Below are positions 44,307 through 53,685 of a stretch of DNA of 64,000 nucleotides, piece after piece (position 1 is the first letter of the stretch; every line of letters starts with the position of its first letter). The DNA lies in assembly GCF_016446475.1 (NCBI RefSeq), contig NZ_JAEHFP010000007.1, forward strand, positions 1 to 64,000, written 5' to 3'. The position numbers were made by a program, and so were the translations under genes. The notes beneath the pieces were generated by a model that saw nothing but the letters and a program-made list of their open reading frames with translations, made no database searches and was not told the origin of the DNA. Origin of the DNA: Paracoccus binzhouensis. Its GTDB lineage: Bacteria > Pseudomonadota > Alphaproteobacteria > Rhodobacterales > Rhodobacteraceae.

Positions 44307-45224
44307 TCAGGGCGGCGCCAGAAACAGGTCGTCCACCTGCAGCAGGCCCTGCCGTACACGGTCGATCAGCGCCTGGGCCAGTTGCGATGTCGGCTCCCAT
44401 GACGAGGTGTAAAGCCACATCATCATGCGCGGCGCCGGCTGGATCGGCACGAAGGCGATGCCACCGCTATCCCAGCTCATTCGCGCCATGGCGGGCACGA
44501 TGGCAAATCCGAAGCCCTGACTGACCAGCACGCAGGCCGTATCGGCCATCTGCACCTCGGCGCGGGTTTCGACCTGGACCCCTGCATGGCTCAGCGCCTC
44601 CACGATCACGCGATGGGACTGGTCGTCGCGCCCCAGCGCGATTATCGCCTCGCCCTCCAGCTGGGCCAGGTCGATGCTGGTCAGCCCCGCCAACCGGTGG
44701 TTTGCCGGCAAGGCGCAGACCATCTTCATCTGGACGAAGGGCCGGCAATGGATCCCTGGCGCCTGCGAGGGCACCAGCGAGATACCGAAATCCGCCGCCC
44801 GGGCCAGCATGGATTGGGAAATATCGGGCGAGTTCTGCGTCAGGATCGTCATCCGCACTTCGGGCCGGCGGGCCAGGAACGGCGCCAGAAGCTGCGGCAG
44901 AACCCGCATCCCCAGGGCCGGAAAGGCCGCCACCGAGATCTCGCCGCGCTCGGTGTTGCGGATGGCGCGGGCCGCGTTCTCGATCCGCTCGACGCCGGTC
45001 ATGAACTTCTCGGTCTCGGAGAACAGGCGCCGCGCCTCGGGCGTCGGCACCAGGCGGCCCTGTCCGCGGTTGAACAGGTTGAAGCCGCAGGACGATTCGA
45101 ACTGCTGGATCAGCTTGCTGACCGCCGGCTGGCTGACGAACAGCATCTCGGCCGCCTTGGTGACCGAGCCGCCCTTCATCACCGCATTGAAGGCCTCGAT
45201 CTGCCGGATATTGGGGCGTGCCAT
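44307..45224 (-). CDS. LysR-family regulator of the adjacent transport/oxidase operon
   Basis: 305 aa from the ATG at 45224, which has GGAG upstream. Winged helix: IRQIEAFNAVMKGGSVTKAA, EMLFVSQPAVSKLIQQFE. The sequence resembles the OccR/NocR opine regulators. It is divergent from the substrate-binding gene, with about 107 bases between them, and probably activates that operon when its opine- or amino-acid-like substrate is present. Confidence 0.88.
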   Translation of the reverse strand: MARPNIRQIEAFNAVMKGGSVTKAAEMLFVSQPAVSKLIQQFESSCGFNLFNRGQGRLVPTPEARRLFSETEKFMTGVERIENAARAIRNTERGEISVAAFPALGMRVLPQLLAPFLARRPEVRMTILTQNSPDISQSMLARAADFGISLVPSQAPGIHCRPFVQMKMVCALPANHRLAGLTSIDLAQLEGEAIIALGRDDQSHRVIVEALSHAGVQVETRAEVQMADTACVLVSQGFGFAIVPAMARMSWDSGGIAFVPIQPAPRMMMWLYTSSWEPTSQLAQALIDRVRQGLLQVDDLFLAPP

Positions 45225-45331
45225 GCAGACTCCATAATGAAACGGAATGACTCTCCGAACTAAACTCAATTGTCAGGCTTCTGAAAAGCGCCAATCCTTG
45301 AGCCAAGAAAAACACCAACAGGGATTGCCAG

Positions 45332-46369
45332 ATGAAACGCTCCAGTTATGCCCTTGCCTCCACCCTGCTTTGGGCCCTGCCACTTGCCGGCCCGGCGCTG
45401 GCCCAGCAGAAGACGCTGACCGTTGGCGGCTATGGCGGCTCTTTCGAGACGCTGATGAAAGAGCTGCTGATCCCCGAATTCGAAAAGACCCATGACGTGA
45501 AGATCGCCTTCGTGCCCGGCAACTCGACCGAGAACCTGGCGCGGCTGCAGGCCCAGAAGGGCGCCCAGGAGCTGGACGTGGTGCTGCTGGACGATGGCCC
45601 GATGTACCAGACCGACGCGCTGGGATTCTGCGCGCCGCTGGCCGATACGCCGATCAAGAAGGATGTCTACGAACTGGCCCGCATCGGCAAGAACGCCATC
45701 GGCCTTGGCTTCGTCGCGACCGGCTTCGCCTATAACAAGGACTGGTTCAAACGCGAGGGCTGGGAGCCGCCGAAAAGCTGGCAGGATCTCAAGGATCCGA
45801 AATATGACCAGATCCTGTCGATTCCGTCGATTTCCAACACCTACGGGTTGCACGCCTTGGTGATGCTGGCGCGTGGCGCGGGCGGCGGCGAGAAGGATAT
45901 CGAACCCGGCTTCGCCGCCATGACCGAGGAGGTGGCGCCGAACGTGCTGGTCTTCGAACCCTCGGCCGGCAAGATGTCGGAACTGTTCCAGTCCGAGGAG
46001 ATCGCGCTGTCGGTCTGGGGCTCGGGCCGCACCAAGTCGCTGGCGGATACCGGCTTCCCGGCCGGCTTCGCCTATCCCGAGGACGGGGCCGTGGCCCTGC
46101 TGCTGGCCGCCTGCCCGGTGGTGGACAGCGACGTCCCCGACGCGGCGCAGGCCTTTATCGACTATCTTCTGGACCCCGAGGTGCAGGTGAAATTCGCCGA
46201 TGCCATGGGTGCCGGCCCGGTCAACACCAAGTCGGTGCTGCCGCCGGAACTGGCCGAAAGCCTGCCCTATGGCGACAAGATCCAGTCGCTGGTGACGGTG
46301 GACTGGGACACGATCAACCAGAATCGCGACGACTGGACCCAGCGTTGGGCGCGCGAGGTCGAGCGCTGA
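45332..46369 (+). CDS. Periplasmic binding protein, spermidine/putrescine type
   Basis: 345 aa. Signal peptide MKRSSYALASTLLWALPLAG, cut after PALA. The mature start KTLTVGGYGGSFETLMKELL, then FVPGNSTENLARL and DVVLLDDGPMYQ, fit the extracellular solute-binding family 1/PotD group. It is the first gene of the operon and should deliver the substrate to the permeases at 47500-49199. Confidence 0.88.
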   Translation: MKRSSYALASTLLWALPLAGPALAQQKTLTVGGYGGSFETLMKELLIPEFEKTHDVKIAFVPGNSTENLARLQAQKGAQELDVVLLDDGPMYQTDALGFCAPLADTPIKKDVYELARIGKNAIGLGFVATGFAYNKDWFKREGWEPPKSWQDLKDPKYDQILSIPSISNTYGLHALVMLARGAGGGEKDIEPGFAAMTEEVAPNVLVFEPSAGKMSELFQSEEIALSVWGSGRTKSLADTGFPAGFAYPEDGAVALLLAACPVVDSDVPDAAQAFIDYLLDPEVQVKFADAMGAGPVNTKSVLPPELAESLPYGDKIQSLVTVDWDTINQNRDDWTQRWAREVER

Positions 46370-46441
46370 TCGCCTGAACCGTCGCGCGGGGCCGGCAGCG
46401 GCCTCGCCCGTTTCCCGCACCCTACGGCACGGAGAAATCGC

Positions 46442-47503
46442 ATGGCTTTCCTGGACCTGGTCAACCTGACCAAGACATACGGCACCTTCACCGCCGTCGA
46501 TTCGCTCAGCTTCAGCGTCGAGCGCGGCAGTTTCGTGTCGCTGCTGGGCCCCTCGGGCTGCGGCAAGACCACCACCCTGCAGATGATCGCGGGCTTCGAG
46601 GAGGTCAGCTCGGGTCGCATCCTGCTGAACGGCCGCGACCTCGCCGCCGTGCCCGCGCGGCAGCGGGGGCTGGGTATCGTCTTTCAGACCTATGCGCTGT
46701 TCATGCACATGACGGTGGCCGAGAATGTCGCCTTCGGGCTCGAGATGCGCAAGGTCGACCGGGCCGAACGCAAGCGCCGCGTTGCCGAGGCGCTGGACCT
46801 GGTGCATTTGTCGCATCTGGCCGACCGCTATCCGCGCGCCATGTCCGGCGGCCAGCGCCAGCGCGTGGCCCTGGCCCGGGCACTGGTGATCCAACCCGAA
46901 CTGCTGCTGCTGGACGAGCCGCTGTCGAACCTGGACGCCAAGCTGCGCGAGGAGATGCAGCTGGAACTGCGCCGCATCCAGCGCGAGGCCGGCGTCACCA
47001 CGCTGCTGGTCACGCATGACCAGTCCGAGGCCATGGCGCTGAGCGATCAGGTCATCGTCATGGAGCGCGGCCGGCTGCAACAGGCCGCCGCCCCCTTCGA
47101 TGCCTACGAGGCGCCGCAGACCTCTTTCGTCTCGGGCTTTCTGGGCAAAAGCAACAGCCTGCGCGGGCGCCTGTCCGGCAAGGGCCCCGAGGGCTCGGCG
47201 CTGGACCTGGGCGGGCTGCGCCTGCAGGGCCCCGCGGCCGATCTGCCGCCGGGCGAGGTGGAACTGGCGCTGCGCCCGGAACGCATCGAACTGGTGGCCG
47301 AGGGCGAGGGGCTGGTCTCGGGCACCGTCTCGGAACAGGTGTTCCTGGGTGATCAGTGGCTGTTGAAGGTGGAAACGCCGCTGGGGCCGCTGCTGATCCT
47401 GCGCCGCAATACCGGCCGCCCCGAGGCGGCGCCGGGCGAGACCGTGCACCTGTCATGGCAGCGCGACCATCTGCGCATCCTGCCGGTCGAGGGCGCGGCA
47501 TGA
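46442..47503 (+). CDS. ABC transporter ATPase, PotA type
   Basis: 353 aa. Walker A GPSGCGKTT, Q-loop FQTYALFMHM, signature MSGGQRQRV, Walker B LLLDEPLSNLD and H-loop VTHDQSEA. A C-terminal TOBE domain follows. Its stop overlaps the next start. It powers uptake with the two downstream permeases. Confidence 0.92.
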   Translation: MAFLDLVNLTKTYGTFTAVDSLSFSVERGSFVSLLGPSGCGKTTTLQMIAGFEEVSSGRILLNGRDLAAVPARQRGLGIVFQTYALFMHMTVAENVAFGLEMRKVDRAERKRRVAEALDLVHLSHLADRYPRAMSGGQRQRVALARALVIQPELLLLDEPLSNLDAKLREEMQLELRRIQREAGVTTLLVTHDQSEAMALSDQVIVMERGRLQQAAAPFDAYEAPQTSFVSGFLGKSNSLRGRLSGKGPEGSALDLGGLRLQGPAADLPPGEVELALRPERIELVAEGEGLVSGTVSEQVFLGDQWLLKVETPLGPLLILRRNTGRPEAAPGETVHLSWQRDHLRILPVEGAA

Positions 47504-48402
47504 CCATGGCATCCACCGAAACCCTGCGCGAGACCGCGCGCCCCGCGCTGCCGCCCGCCGCGCGCAAATGGCTGCTGTCGGCGCCGATGCTGCTGCTTTT
47601 CGCGCTGATGCTGCTGGTGCCGCTGCTGATGACGCTGGTGCTCAGCTTCAACAGCTTCGACTTCTACAAGGGCATCGGCGGCGATCTGAGCCTGGCGAAC
47701 TATGCCGAGGTGCTGGGCGACGGCTATTTCTACGAGATCTTCGGCCGCACCTTCGGCATCGCGCTGGCCACGACGCTGATCTGCGCCGCCATCGGCGTGC
47801 CGCTGGCCTGGTTCCTGAACCGGATGACGCCGTTCTGGCGCTCGGTCATGGTGCTGGTGGTGCTGGGTCCGCTGCTGATCTCGGTCGTGGTGCGCACGCT
47901 GGGCTGGGCGATCATCCTGGGCAACAAGGGCGTCCTGAACGGCGCGCTGATGGACCTTGGCCTGATCGAACGGCCGATCCGGCTGATGTATACCTCGGGC
48001 GGGATCGTGCTGGCGCTGGTCCATGTCATGCTGCCCTATATGGTGCTTGCGGTCTGGGCGGCGCTGCAGCGCGCCGATGCCTCGGCCGAGGCGGCGGCGG
48101 AATCGCTGGGCGCGCGGCCCTGGACGGTGTTTCGCCGCGTGATCCTGCCGCAGGCGATGCCGGGGGTGCTGTCGGGGTCGCTGATCGTCTTCGCGCTTTC
48201 GGCCTCGGCCTTCGCGACGCCGGCGATCATCGGCGGGCGCCGGGTCAAGGTCGCCGCCACCGCCGTGCATGACGAGTTCATGAACACGCTGAACTGGCCG
48301 CTTGGCGCCGCCATCGCGATGATCCTGCTGGTGGCGATCATGGCGGTGATGCTGACCTGGACCCGGCTGGTCGAGGCCCGCGTCGGAAAGGAATACGCAT
48401 GA
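47500..48402 (+). CDS. ABC transporter permease, PotB type
   Basis: 300 aa with about six membrane spans. The EAA loop is seen as AAAESLGARPWTVFRRVILPQAMPG split over residues 200-225. The ATG overlaps the ATPase stop (ATGA). Confidence 0.9.
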   Translation: MTMASTETLRETARPALPPAARKWLLSAPMLLLFALMLLVPLLMTLVLSFNSFDFYKGIGGDLSLANYAEVLGDGYFYEIFGRTFGIALATTLICAAIGVPLAWFLNRMTPFWRSVMVLVVLGPLLISVVVRTLGWAIILGNKGVLNGALMDLGLIERPIRLMYTSGGIVLALVHVMLPYMVLAVWAALQRADASAEAAAESLGARPWTVFRRVILPQAMPGVLSGSLIVFALSASAFATPAIIGGRRVKVAATAVHDEFMNTLNWPLGAAIAMILLVAIMAVMLTWTRLVEARVGKEYA

Positions 48403-49199
48403 GACGCAACGGGATCTTCGCCAAGGCCTTCTGCGCACTGTTCGCGCTGTTCATGCTGGCCCCGATCCTCGTCGTGATCGGCGTGTCCTTCACGCCCACG
48501 GGCTATCTGGAATTCCCGCCCAGCGGCCTGTCGCTGCGCTGGTTCCGGGCCATCCTCGACAATCCCGACTTCATCGCCGCGGCCTGGATCAGCCTGAAGC
48601 TGGCGCTGATCGCGGCGACCTTGGCCACGGTGCTGGCGGTGCCGGCCGCGCTCGCCATCGGCCGCGGCAGCTTCCGGGGCCGCGAGGCGCTGCAGGCACT
48701 GTTCATGTCGCCGCTCATGGTGCCGACGGTGGTGCTGGGCATCGCCTTCCTGCGCTTCCTGACGCTGGTGGGGATCAGCGGCACCTTCACCGGCATGATG
48801 CTGTGCCATGTGGTGATCGTCACTCCCTTCATCCTGCGGCTGGTGCTGGCCTCGGTGGTCGGGCTGGACGCCGCGACTGAGCGGGCGGCCGTCGCCATGG
48901 GCGCATCCGACTGGACGGTGTTTCGCCGCATCACCCTGCCCACCATCCTGCCGGGCATCGTCGGCGGCTGGGTGCTGGCCTTCATTACCAGCTTCGACGA
49001 GCTGACGGTGACGGTGTTCATCGCCAGCCCCTCGACCACGACGCTGCCGGTGCGGATGTTCTCGCATATCGCGCAGACCACGGACCCGCTGGTCGCCTCG
49101 GTCTCGACGGTGGCGATCCTGTTCACGGTGGCCCTGATGCTGACGGTGGACCGGCTTTACGGGCTCGACAAACTCCTGATCGGAGAAGGCAAGACATGA
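48399..49199 (+). CDS. ABC transporter permease, PotC type
   Basis: 266 aa with about six membrane spans and the EAA loop AAVAMGASDWTVFRRITLP. The start overlaps the previous stop by four bases. It forms the inner-membrane channel with the PotB-type partner. Confidence 0.9.
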   Translation: MRRNGIFAKAFCALFALFMLAPILVVIGVSFTPTGYLEFPPSGLSLRWFRAILDNPDFIAAAWISLKLALIAATLATVLAVPAALAIGRGSFRGREALQALFMSPLMVPTVVLGIAFLRFLTLVGISGTFTGMMLCHVVIVTPFILRLVLASVVGLDAATERAAVAMGASDWTVFRRITLPTILPGIVGGWVLAFITSFDELTVTVFIASPSTTTLPVRMFSHIAQTTDPLVASVSTVAILFTVALMLTVDRLYGLDKLLIGEGKT

Positions 49200-50323
49200 C
49201 TTCCAACGAACGCGCCGCCGACACGCTGGTGGTCGGTGGCGGATTGGTCGGCGCGGCGCTGGCCTACGGCCTCGCGCGCGAGGGCGAGCGGGTGACCGTC
49301 CTGGACGAAGGCGACGTGGCGCTGCGCGCCAGCCGGGGCAATTTCGGGCTGGTCTGGGTGCAGTCCAAGGGCGACGGCCTGCACGACTATGCCCGCTGGA
49401 CCCGCCATTCCGCCGATCTCTGGCCGGAATTCGCCGGGCTCCTGGAGCAGGACAGCGGCATCTCGCCCGATTACGAAAAGCCCGGCGGCGTGCATTTCAT
49501 GCTGTCGGAATCCGAGCTGGAGGCCAAGCGCGCCCAGATCGCCCGCATGCACAACGTGAACGGCGCCGCGGGCTACGGGGCCGAGATCATCGACCGCCAG
49601 CAGCTCGACGCCATGCTGCCGGGACTGGGACCGGACGTGATCGGCGCCAGCTGGTCGCCGCATGACGGCCATGCCAGCCCCCTGCGGCTGCTGCGCGGGT
49701 TGCACGCCGCCATCGCCGCGCGGGGCGGCCGCTATGTGCCGGATGCGCGCGCCGATCAGGTCGGGCGCGACGGCCAGGGGTTCTTTGCCCGCACCGGCAA
49801 GGGGACATACCGCGCCGGCAAGATCGTGCTGGCCGCCGGGCATGGCAATACCGCACTGGCACCCGCGCTGGGGATGACCATCCCGCTGCGCGCGGAAAAG
49901 GGCCAGATCCTGGTGACCGAACGCGCCGCGCCGCTGCTGCCGATGCCGACCCATGTGCTGCGCCAGACCGCCGAGGGCACGGTGATGATGGGCGACAGCC
50001 ACGAGGATACCGGCTATTCCACCGACAGCGTCAGTTCGGTGATCCGCGACATCGCCCGCCATGCCGTGCGCTGCTTTCCCGCCATCGCCCGGCTGCGGGT
50101 GGTGCGCAGCTGGGGCGCGGTGCGGGTGCTCAGCCTGGACGGCTTTCCGATCTACCAGGAATCCCCGGGCTTTCCCGGCGCCTTTTCCATCAACTGCCAT
50201 TCCGGCGTCACGCTGGCCGGTGCCCATGCGCTGGCCCTGGCGCCGATGATCGCGCGCGGCCGGCTGGACGCACAGGTCGAACGCTTCACCGCAAGGAGAT
50301 TTGGACATGCCACGGCGCATTGA
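49196..50323 (+). CDS. DadA-like FAD-dependent oxidoreductase, copy 1
   Basis: 375 aa. The FAD-binding start is TLVVGGGLVGAALAYGLAREG, and IVLAAGHGNTALAPALGM is typical of the D-amino-acid/glycine oxidase family. It lies between the transporter and the 2Fe-2S subunit, overlapping each neighbour. It is probably the beta subunit of a multi-part amine or opine dehydrogenase. Confidence 0.85.
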   Translation: MTSNERAADTLVVGGGLVGAALAYGLAREGERVTVLDEGDVALRASRGNFGLVWVQSKGDGLHDYARWTRHSADLWPEFAGLLEQDSGISPDYEKPGGVHFMLSESELEAKRAQIARMHNVNGAAGYGAEIIDRQQLDAMLPGLGPDVIGASWSPHDGHASPLRLLRGLHAAIAARGGRYVPDARADQVGRDGQGFFARTGKGTYRAGKIVLAAGHGNTALAPALGMTIPLRAEKGQILVTERAAPLLPMPTHVLRQTAEGTVMMGDSHEDTGYSTDSVSSVIRDIARHAVRCFPAIARLRVVRSWGAVRVLSLDGFPIYQESPGFPGAFSINCHSGVTLAGAHALALAPMIARGRLDAQVERFTARRFGHATAH

Positions 50324-50600
50324 CCCCGAAGGGGCGACGCTCAGCTTCACCTTCGAAGGCCGCCGGATCGAGGCGCGGGCCGGCGACAGCGTCGCCGCGG
50401 CCCTGACGGCGGCCGGCATCCGCGACCTGCGCGACAGCGCGGTCTCGGGCCAGCCGCGCGGCATCTTCTGCATGATGGGCGCCTGTTTCGACTGCCTGGT
50501 GGAGATCGACGGCCAGCCGAACCGGCAGGCCTGCATGATCCCCGTGACCGAGGGCTTGACCGTGCGCCGCCAGCGCGGCGCGGCAGAGGTGCATCCATGA
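50307..50600 (+). CDS. 2Fe-2S subunit of an opine/amine oxidase-type dehydrogenase
   Basis: 97 aa from the ATG at 50307, with AAGGAG eight bases upstream. A ferredoxin-like fold binds 2Fe-2S through CMMGACFDC and a later cysteine in QACMIP. This small subunit is typical of octopine/nopaline oxidases, hydrogen-cyanide synthase (HcnA) and D-hydroxyproline dehydrogenase. It overlaps copy 1 of the DadA-like gene. Confidence 0.88.
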   Translation: MPRRIDPEGATLSFTFEGRRIEARAGDSVAAALTAAGIRDLRDSAVSGQPRGIFCMMGACFDCLVEIDGQPNRQACMIPVTEGLTVRRQRGAAEVHP

Positions 50601-51976
50601 CCCAGCAGACCATCCCATTCGCCGATCTTGTCGTCATCGGCGCCGGCCCCGCCGGCATGGCCGCCGCGACCGAGGCCGCCAAAGCCGGCCTTTCCGTCAC
50701 CCTGCTGGACGAGGCCCCGGCCCCCGGCGGCCAGATCTATCGCGGCATCGAGACCGCCGGCCCGCGCCGCCTGCAGATCCTGGGCCCCGACTATGCCGAG
50801 GGCCGCAGCCTTGCTGACAGCTTCCGCGCCTCGGGTGCGACCTACCTGGCCGGCGCGCTGGTCTGGAACATCGGCACCGACCGGGTGATCGACTATTCGC
50901 ACCAGGGCGTCTCGCACCAGTTGCGCGCCGGGGCCATCATCGCCGCCACCGGCGCGCTGGAACGGCCCATGCCGATCCCCGGCTGGACCCTGCCCGGCGT
51001 CACCACGGTCGGCGCCCTGCAGATCCTGCTGAAGGGCTCGGGCGTGGTGGCCGAGGATGCGGTTTTGGTCGGCTCGGGCCCGCTCTTGTGGCTCTTGGCG
51101 GCGCAGATGGTCGATGCCGGCTGCCCGCCGCGCGCGGTGGTCGAGAACCTGCCGCGTGGGCGGACGCGGGCGGCGCTGCCGCATCTGCTGAGGGCGTTGC
51201 GGGCGCGCTCCTACCTGGCCAAGGGGCTGGCGCTGATGCGCAAGGTCAAGGCGGCGGGCGTGCCGATCCACCGCCATGCCAGCGGCCTTGCCGTCGAGGG
51301 CGCGGATGCCGCCCGGGCGCTGGTCTTTGCCGTCGGCGGCCGCACGCAGCGGATCGAGACGACCAGCATCGCGCTGCATCAGGGCGTGGTGCCGAACCAG
51401 CAGGTCACCCGGCTGATGCTGGCCGATCACCGCTGGGATGCCGGCCAGCACTGTTTCCGGCCGGTGCTGGACGCCCACGGCCAGACCTCGGTCCCCGGGC
51501 TTTACGTCGCGGGCGACGGGGCGGGCATCGGCGGCGCCAGGGCCGCCGCCCTGCAGGGCCGACTGGTGGCGCTGTCCATCACCGGCGGCGATCCCGCCCG
51601 CATCGTGCGGCTGCGGGCGGCGCTGGCGCGCGACGCCGCGATCCGGCCGTTCCTGGAGGCGCTCTACGCCCCCGCCCCCGAGGTGCTTGCTCCCGCCGAC
51701 GACACCATCATCTGCCGCTGCGAGGAGGTCACGGCCGGCACGATCCGCGCCACCGTCGATCTCGGCGCCCCCGGCCCCAACCAGGTGAAATCCATGCTGC
51801 GCACCGGCATGGGTCCCTGTCAGGGCCGGGTCTGCGGCCTTGCCGTCGCCGGCATCATCGCCGCGCGCAAGGGCGAGGACCCGCAGGTCACCGATTATTA
51901 CCGCATCCGGCCGCCGCTAAAGCCGATCCCGTTGGCCGAACTGGCCGGCTTCGCCCCCGGAATCGCCGCGGAATGA
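50597..51976 (+). CDS. HcnB/OoxA-like FAD/NAD-binding subunit with C-terminal iron-sulfur site
   Basis: 459 aa. N-terminal FAD motif VVIGAGPAGMAAATEAAKAG and LLDEAPAPGGQIYRG, a second nucleotide fold (DAVLVGSGPLLWLLAAQM), and a BFD-like C-terminal domain with CRCEEVTAGTIRA and GPCQGRVCG. This is the alpha subunit of the oxidase set. Its ATG overlaps the 2Fe-2S gene stop. Confidence 0.88.
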   Translation: MTQQTIPFADLVVIGAGPAGMAAATEAAKAGLSVTLLDEAPAPGGQIYRGIETAGPRRLQILGPDYAEGRSLADSFRASGATYLAGALVWNIGTDRVIDYSHQGVSHQLRAGAIIAATGALERPMPIPGWTLPGVTTVGALQILLKGSGVVAEDAVLVGSGPLLWLLAAQMVDAGCPPRAVVENLPRGRTRAALPHLLRALRARSYLAKGLALMRKVKAAGVPIHRHASGLAVEGADAARALVFAVGGRTQRIETTSIALHQGVVPNQQVTRLMLADHRWDAGQHCFRPVLDAHGQTSVPGLYVAGDGAGIGGARAAALQGRLVALSITGGDPARIVRLRAALARDAAIRPFLEALYAPAPEVLAPADDTIICRCEEVTAGTIRATVDLGAPGPNQVKSMLRTGMGPCQGRVCGLAVAGIIAARKGEDPQVTDYYRIRPPLKPIPLAELAGFAPGIAAE

Positions 51977-53100
51977 CGGCAGCGCTGCATTCCGGCCGCT
52001 CGGCCGACCTGCTGGTGGTCGGCGGCGGCATCCATGGCTGCTCGGCGGCGCTGCATGCGGCGCTGCGCGGCATGTCGGTGATCGTGCTGGAAAAGGACAG
52101 CGTCGGCCGCCATGCCTCGGGCGTGAACGCCGGCGGGGTGCGGCGGCTGGGCCGGCATTATGCCGAGGTGCCGATCTCGCAGCATTCCATGCAGATCTGG
52201 TATGGCATCGCCGATTTCCTGGACGACGATTGCGGCTTCCAGATCGCGCCGCAGATCAAGGTGGCGGAAACCGAGGCCGAGCTGGCCAGCCTTGCCGCCC
52301 GCGCCGCCGACCTGCGCGCCATGGGCTTCGACCACGAGGTGATGCTGGACCAGGCCGAGCTGCGTCGCCTGCTGCCCGCCGTCGCCGATCACGCCCTGGG
52401 CGGGCTGGCGGCGCTGCGCGACGGCTTCGCCCAGCCCTACAGGACCACCTTCGCCTTTCAGCGCAAGGCGGCCGCATTGGGCGTGCGCTTCCATGAAGGC
52501 TGCCCCGCCACCGCCGTCCGCCGCGACGCCGGCTGGATCGTGACGACGCCCCAGGGCGATTTCCGTGCCCCGCGCCTGTTGAACGCCGCGGGCGCCTGGG
52601 GCGGGCGGCTGGCGGGGATGCTGGGCGAGCCGGCCCCGGTCGAGGCCATCGCGCCGATGATGCTGGTCACCAACCGCCTGCCGCATTTCTGCGACGCGGT
52701 GGTGGGCGCGACCGGACGGCCCCTGTCCTTCAAGCAGATGCCGAACGGCACCGTGGTCATCGGCGGCGGCAGGCGCGGCCGCGCCGATGCGGCCTCGAAC
52801 CTGTCCGAGATCCTGTTTCCCGAACTGCGCCTGACGGCGCAGACCGCCGCCGAGCTGTTCCCGGTCATGCGCGGCGCCCAGATCATCCGCAGCTGGTCCG
52901 GGGTCGAGGCGCGCATGCCCGACGACATCCCGGTCATCGGCGCCTCGGCCCGCCACGAGGGGCTGTTCCACGCCTTCGGCTTTTCCGCCCACGGCTTCCA
53001 GATGGGCCCGGGCGTGGGCGAGATCATGGCCGGGCTGATCGCCACCGGCGGCACGAATGCGCCTCTGGCGCCCTTCTCGATCGCGCGCTTCGCCGCGTGA
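51973..53100 (+). CDS. DadA-like FAD-dependent oxidoreductase, copy 2
   Basis: 375 aa. FAD-binding LLVVGGGIHGCSAALHAALRG, then HASGVNAGGVRRLGRHYAE and the C-terminal FHAFGFSAHGFQMGPGVGE. It is related to, but clearly different from, copy 1. The start overlaps the alpha-subunit stop by four bases. It could be an alternative beta subunit or a separate oxidase for the next step. Confidence 0.85.
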   Translation: MTAALHSGRSADLLVVGGGIHGCSAALHAALRGMSVIVLEKDSVGRHASGVNAGGVRRLGRHYAEVPISQHSMQIWYGIADFLDDDCGFQIAPQIKVAETEAELASLAARAADLRAMGFDHEVMLDQAELRRLLPAVADHALGGLAALRDGFAQPYRTTFAFQRKAAALGVRFHEGCPATAVRRDAGWIVTTPQGDFRAPRLLNAAGAWGGRLAGMLGEPAPVEAIAPMMLVTNRLPHFCDAVVGATGRPLSFKQMPNGTVVIGGGRRGRADAASNLSEILFPELRLTAQTAAELFPVMRGAQIIRSWSGVEARMPDDIPVIGASARHEGLFHAFGFSAHGFQMGPGVGEIMAGLIATGGTNAPLAPFSIARFAA

Positions 53101-53129
53101 TCACAACCTTCCCAACGAAAGGAAACCCG

Positions 53130-53474
53130 ATGATCCAGCGCCATTTCCCGACCCGGATCAACCACCGCATCGTCGAGGCCGGCGGCATCCTGCACTTCGG
53201 CGGGCTGATCGCCGACGACCTGACCCAGGACATGAAGGGCCAGACCGCCCAGATCTGCGCCAAGATCGACAAGCTGCTGGCCGAGGTCGGCTCGAGCAAG
53301 GAAAAGCTGGTCACGGCGATGCTCTACATCACCGATTTCGACCAGAAGGAGGGCATGAACGAGGCCTGGCTGGAATGGCTGCCCGCCGGGCATCTGCCGA
53401 CCCGCGCCACCATCGGCGTGGCCGAACTGGGCAAGGGCGTGCTGATCGAGATCGTCGTCTCGGCCGTGCGCTGA
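53130..53474 (+). CDS. RidA-family enamine/imine deaminase
   Basis: 114 aa from the ATG at 53130, with AAAGGAAA upstream. The family pattern is seen in GLIADDLTQDMKGQTAQIC, LYITDFDQKEGMNEAWLEW and PTRATIGVAELGKG with the substrate-binding arginine. RidA proteins hydrolyse reactive imines released by amino-acid oxidases, which fits its place behind two flavoprotein oxidases. Confidence 0.88.
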   Translation: MIQRHFPTRINHRIVEAGGILHFGGLIADDLTQDMKGQTAQICAKIDKLLAEVGSSKEKLVTAMLYITDFDQKEGMNEAWLEWLPAGHLPTRATIGVAELGKGVLIEIVVSAVR

Positions 53475-53480
53475 TCCTGG

Positions 53481-53508
53481 GGCTGGTCGGGCACCGTCCC
53501 GGCCAGCC
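53481..53508 (+). terminator. Terminator hairpin after the oxidase operon
   Basis: GGCTGGTCGGG and CCCGGCCAGCC form an 11-bp stem (one G-T pair) with a 6-base loop, seven bases after the ridA stop. No T run follows. Confidence 0.65.
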
Positions 53509-53685
53509 GATCAACAAGGCGTTTCAAGAAAGCTGCCTGTGACGGCGGGCAGATCTCCCCGATGAAGAGCGTCTCGGCAGCGGATCAAGGACCTGCACGA
53601 TCTGGGAGACCCGCTTGTCGTCCCTTTGCTGCGGCTTGTTCGCCCCCTGTCAAGCCGGCCGCGCTTGCGACGAACCCGGGAAGGA

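Noticed and set aside
53475..53685. Possible small gene between ridA and the phosphatase
   Set aside because: Only a terminator hairpin is supported; frames are short and without start signals.
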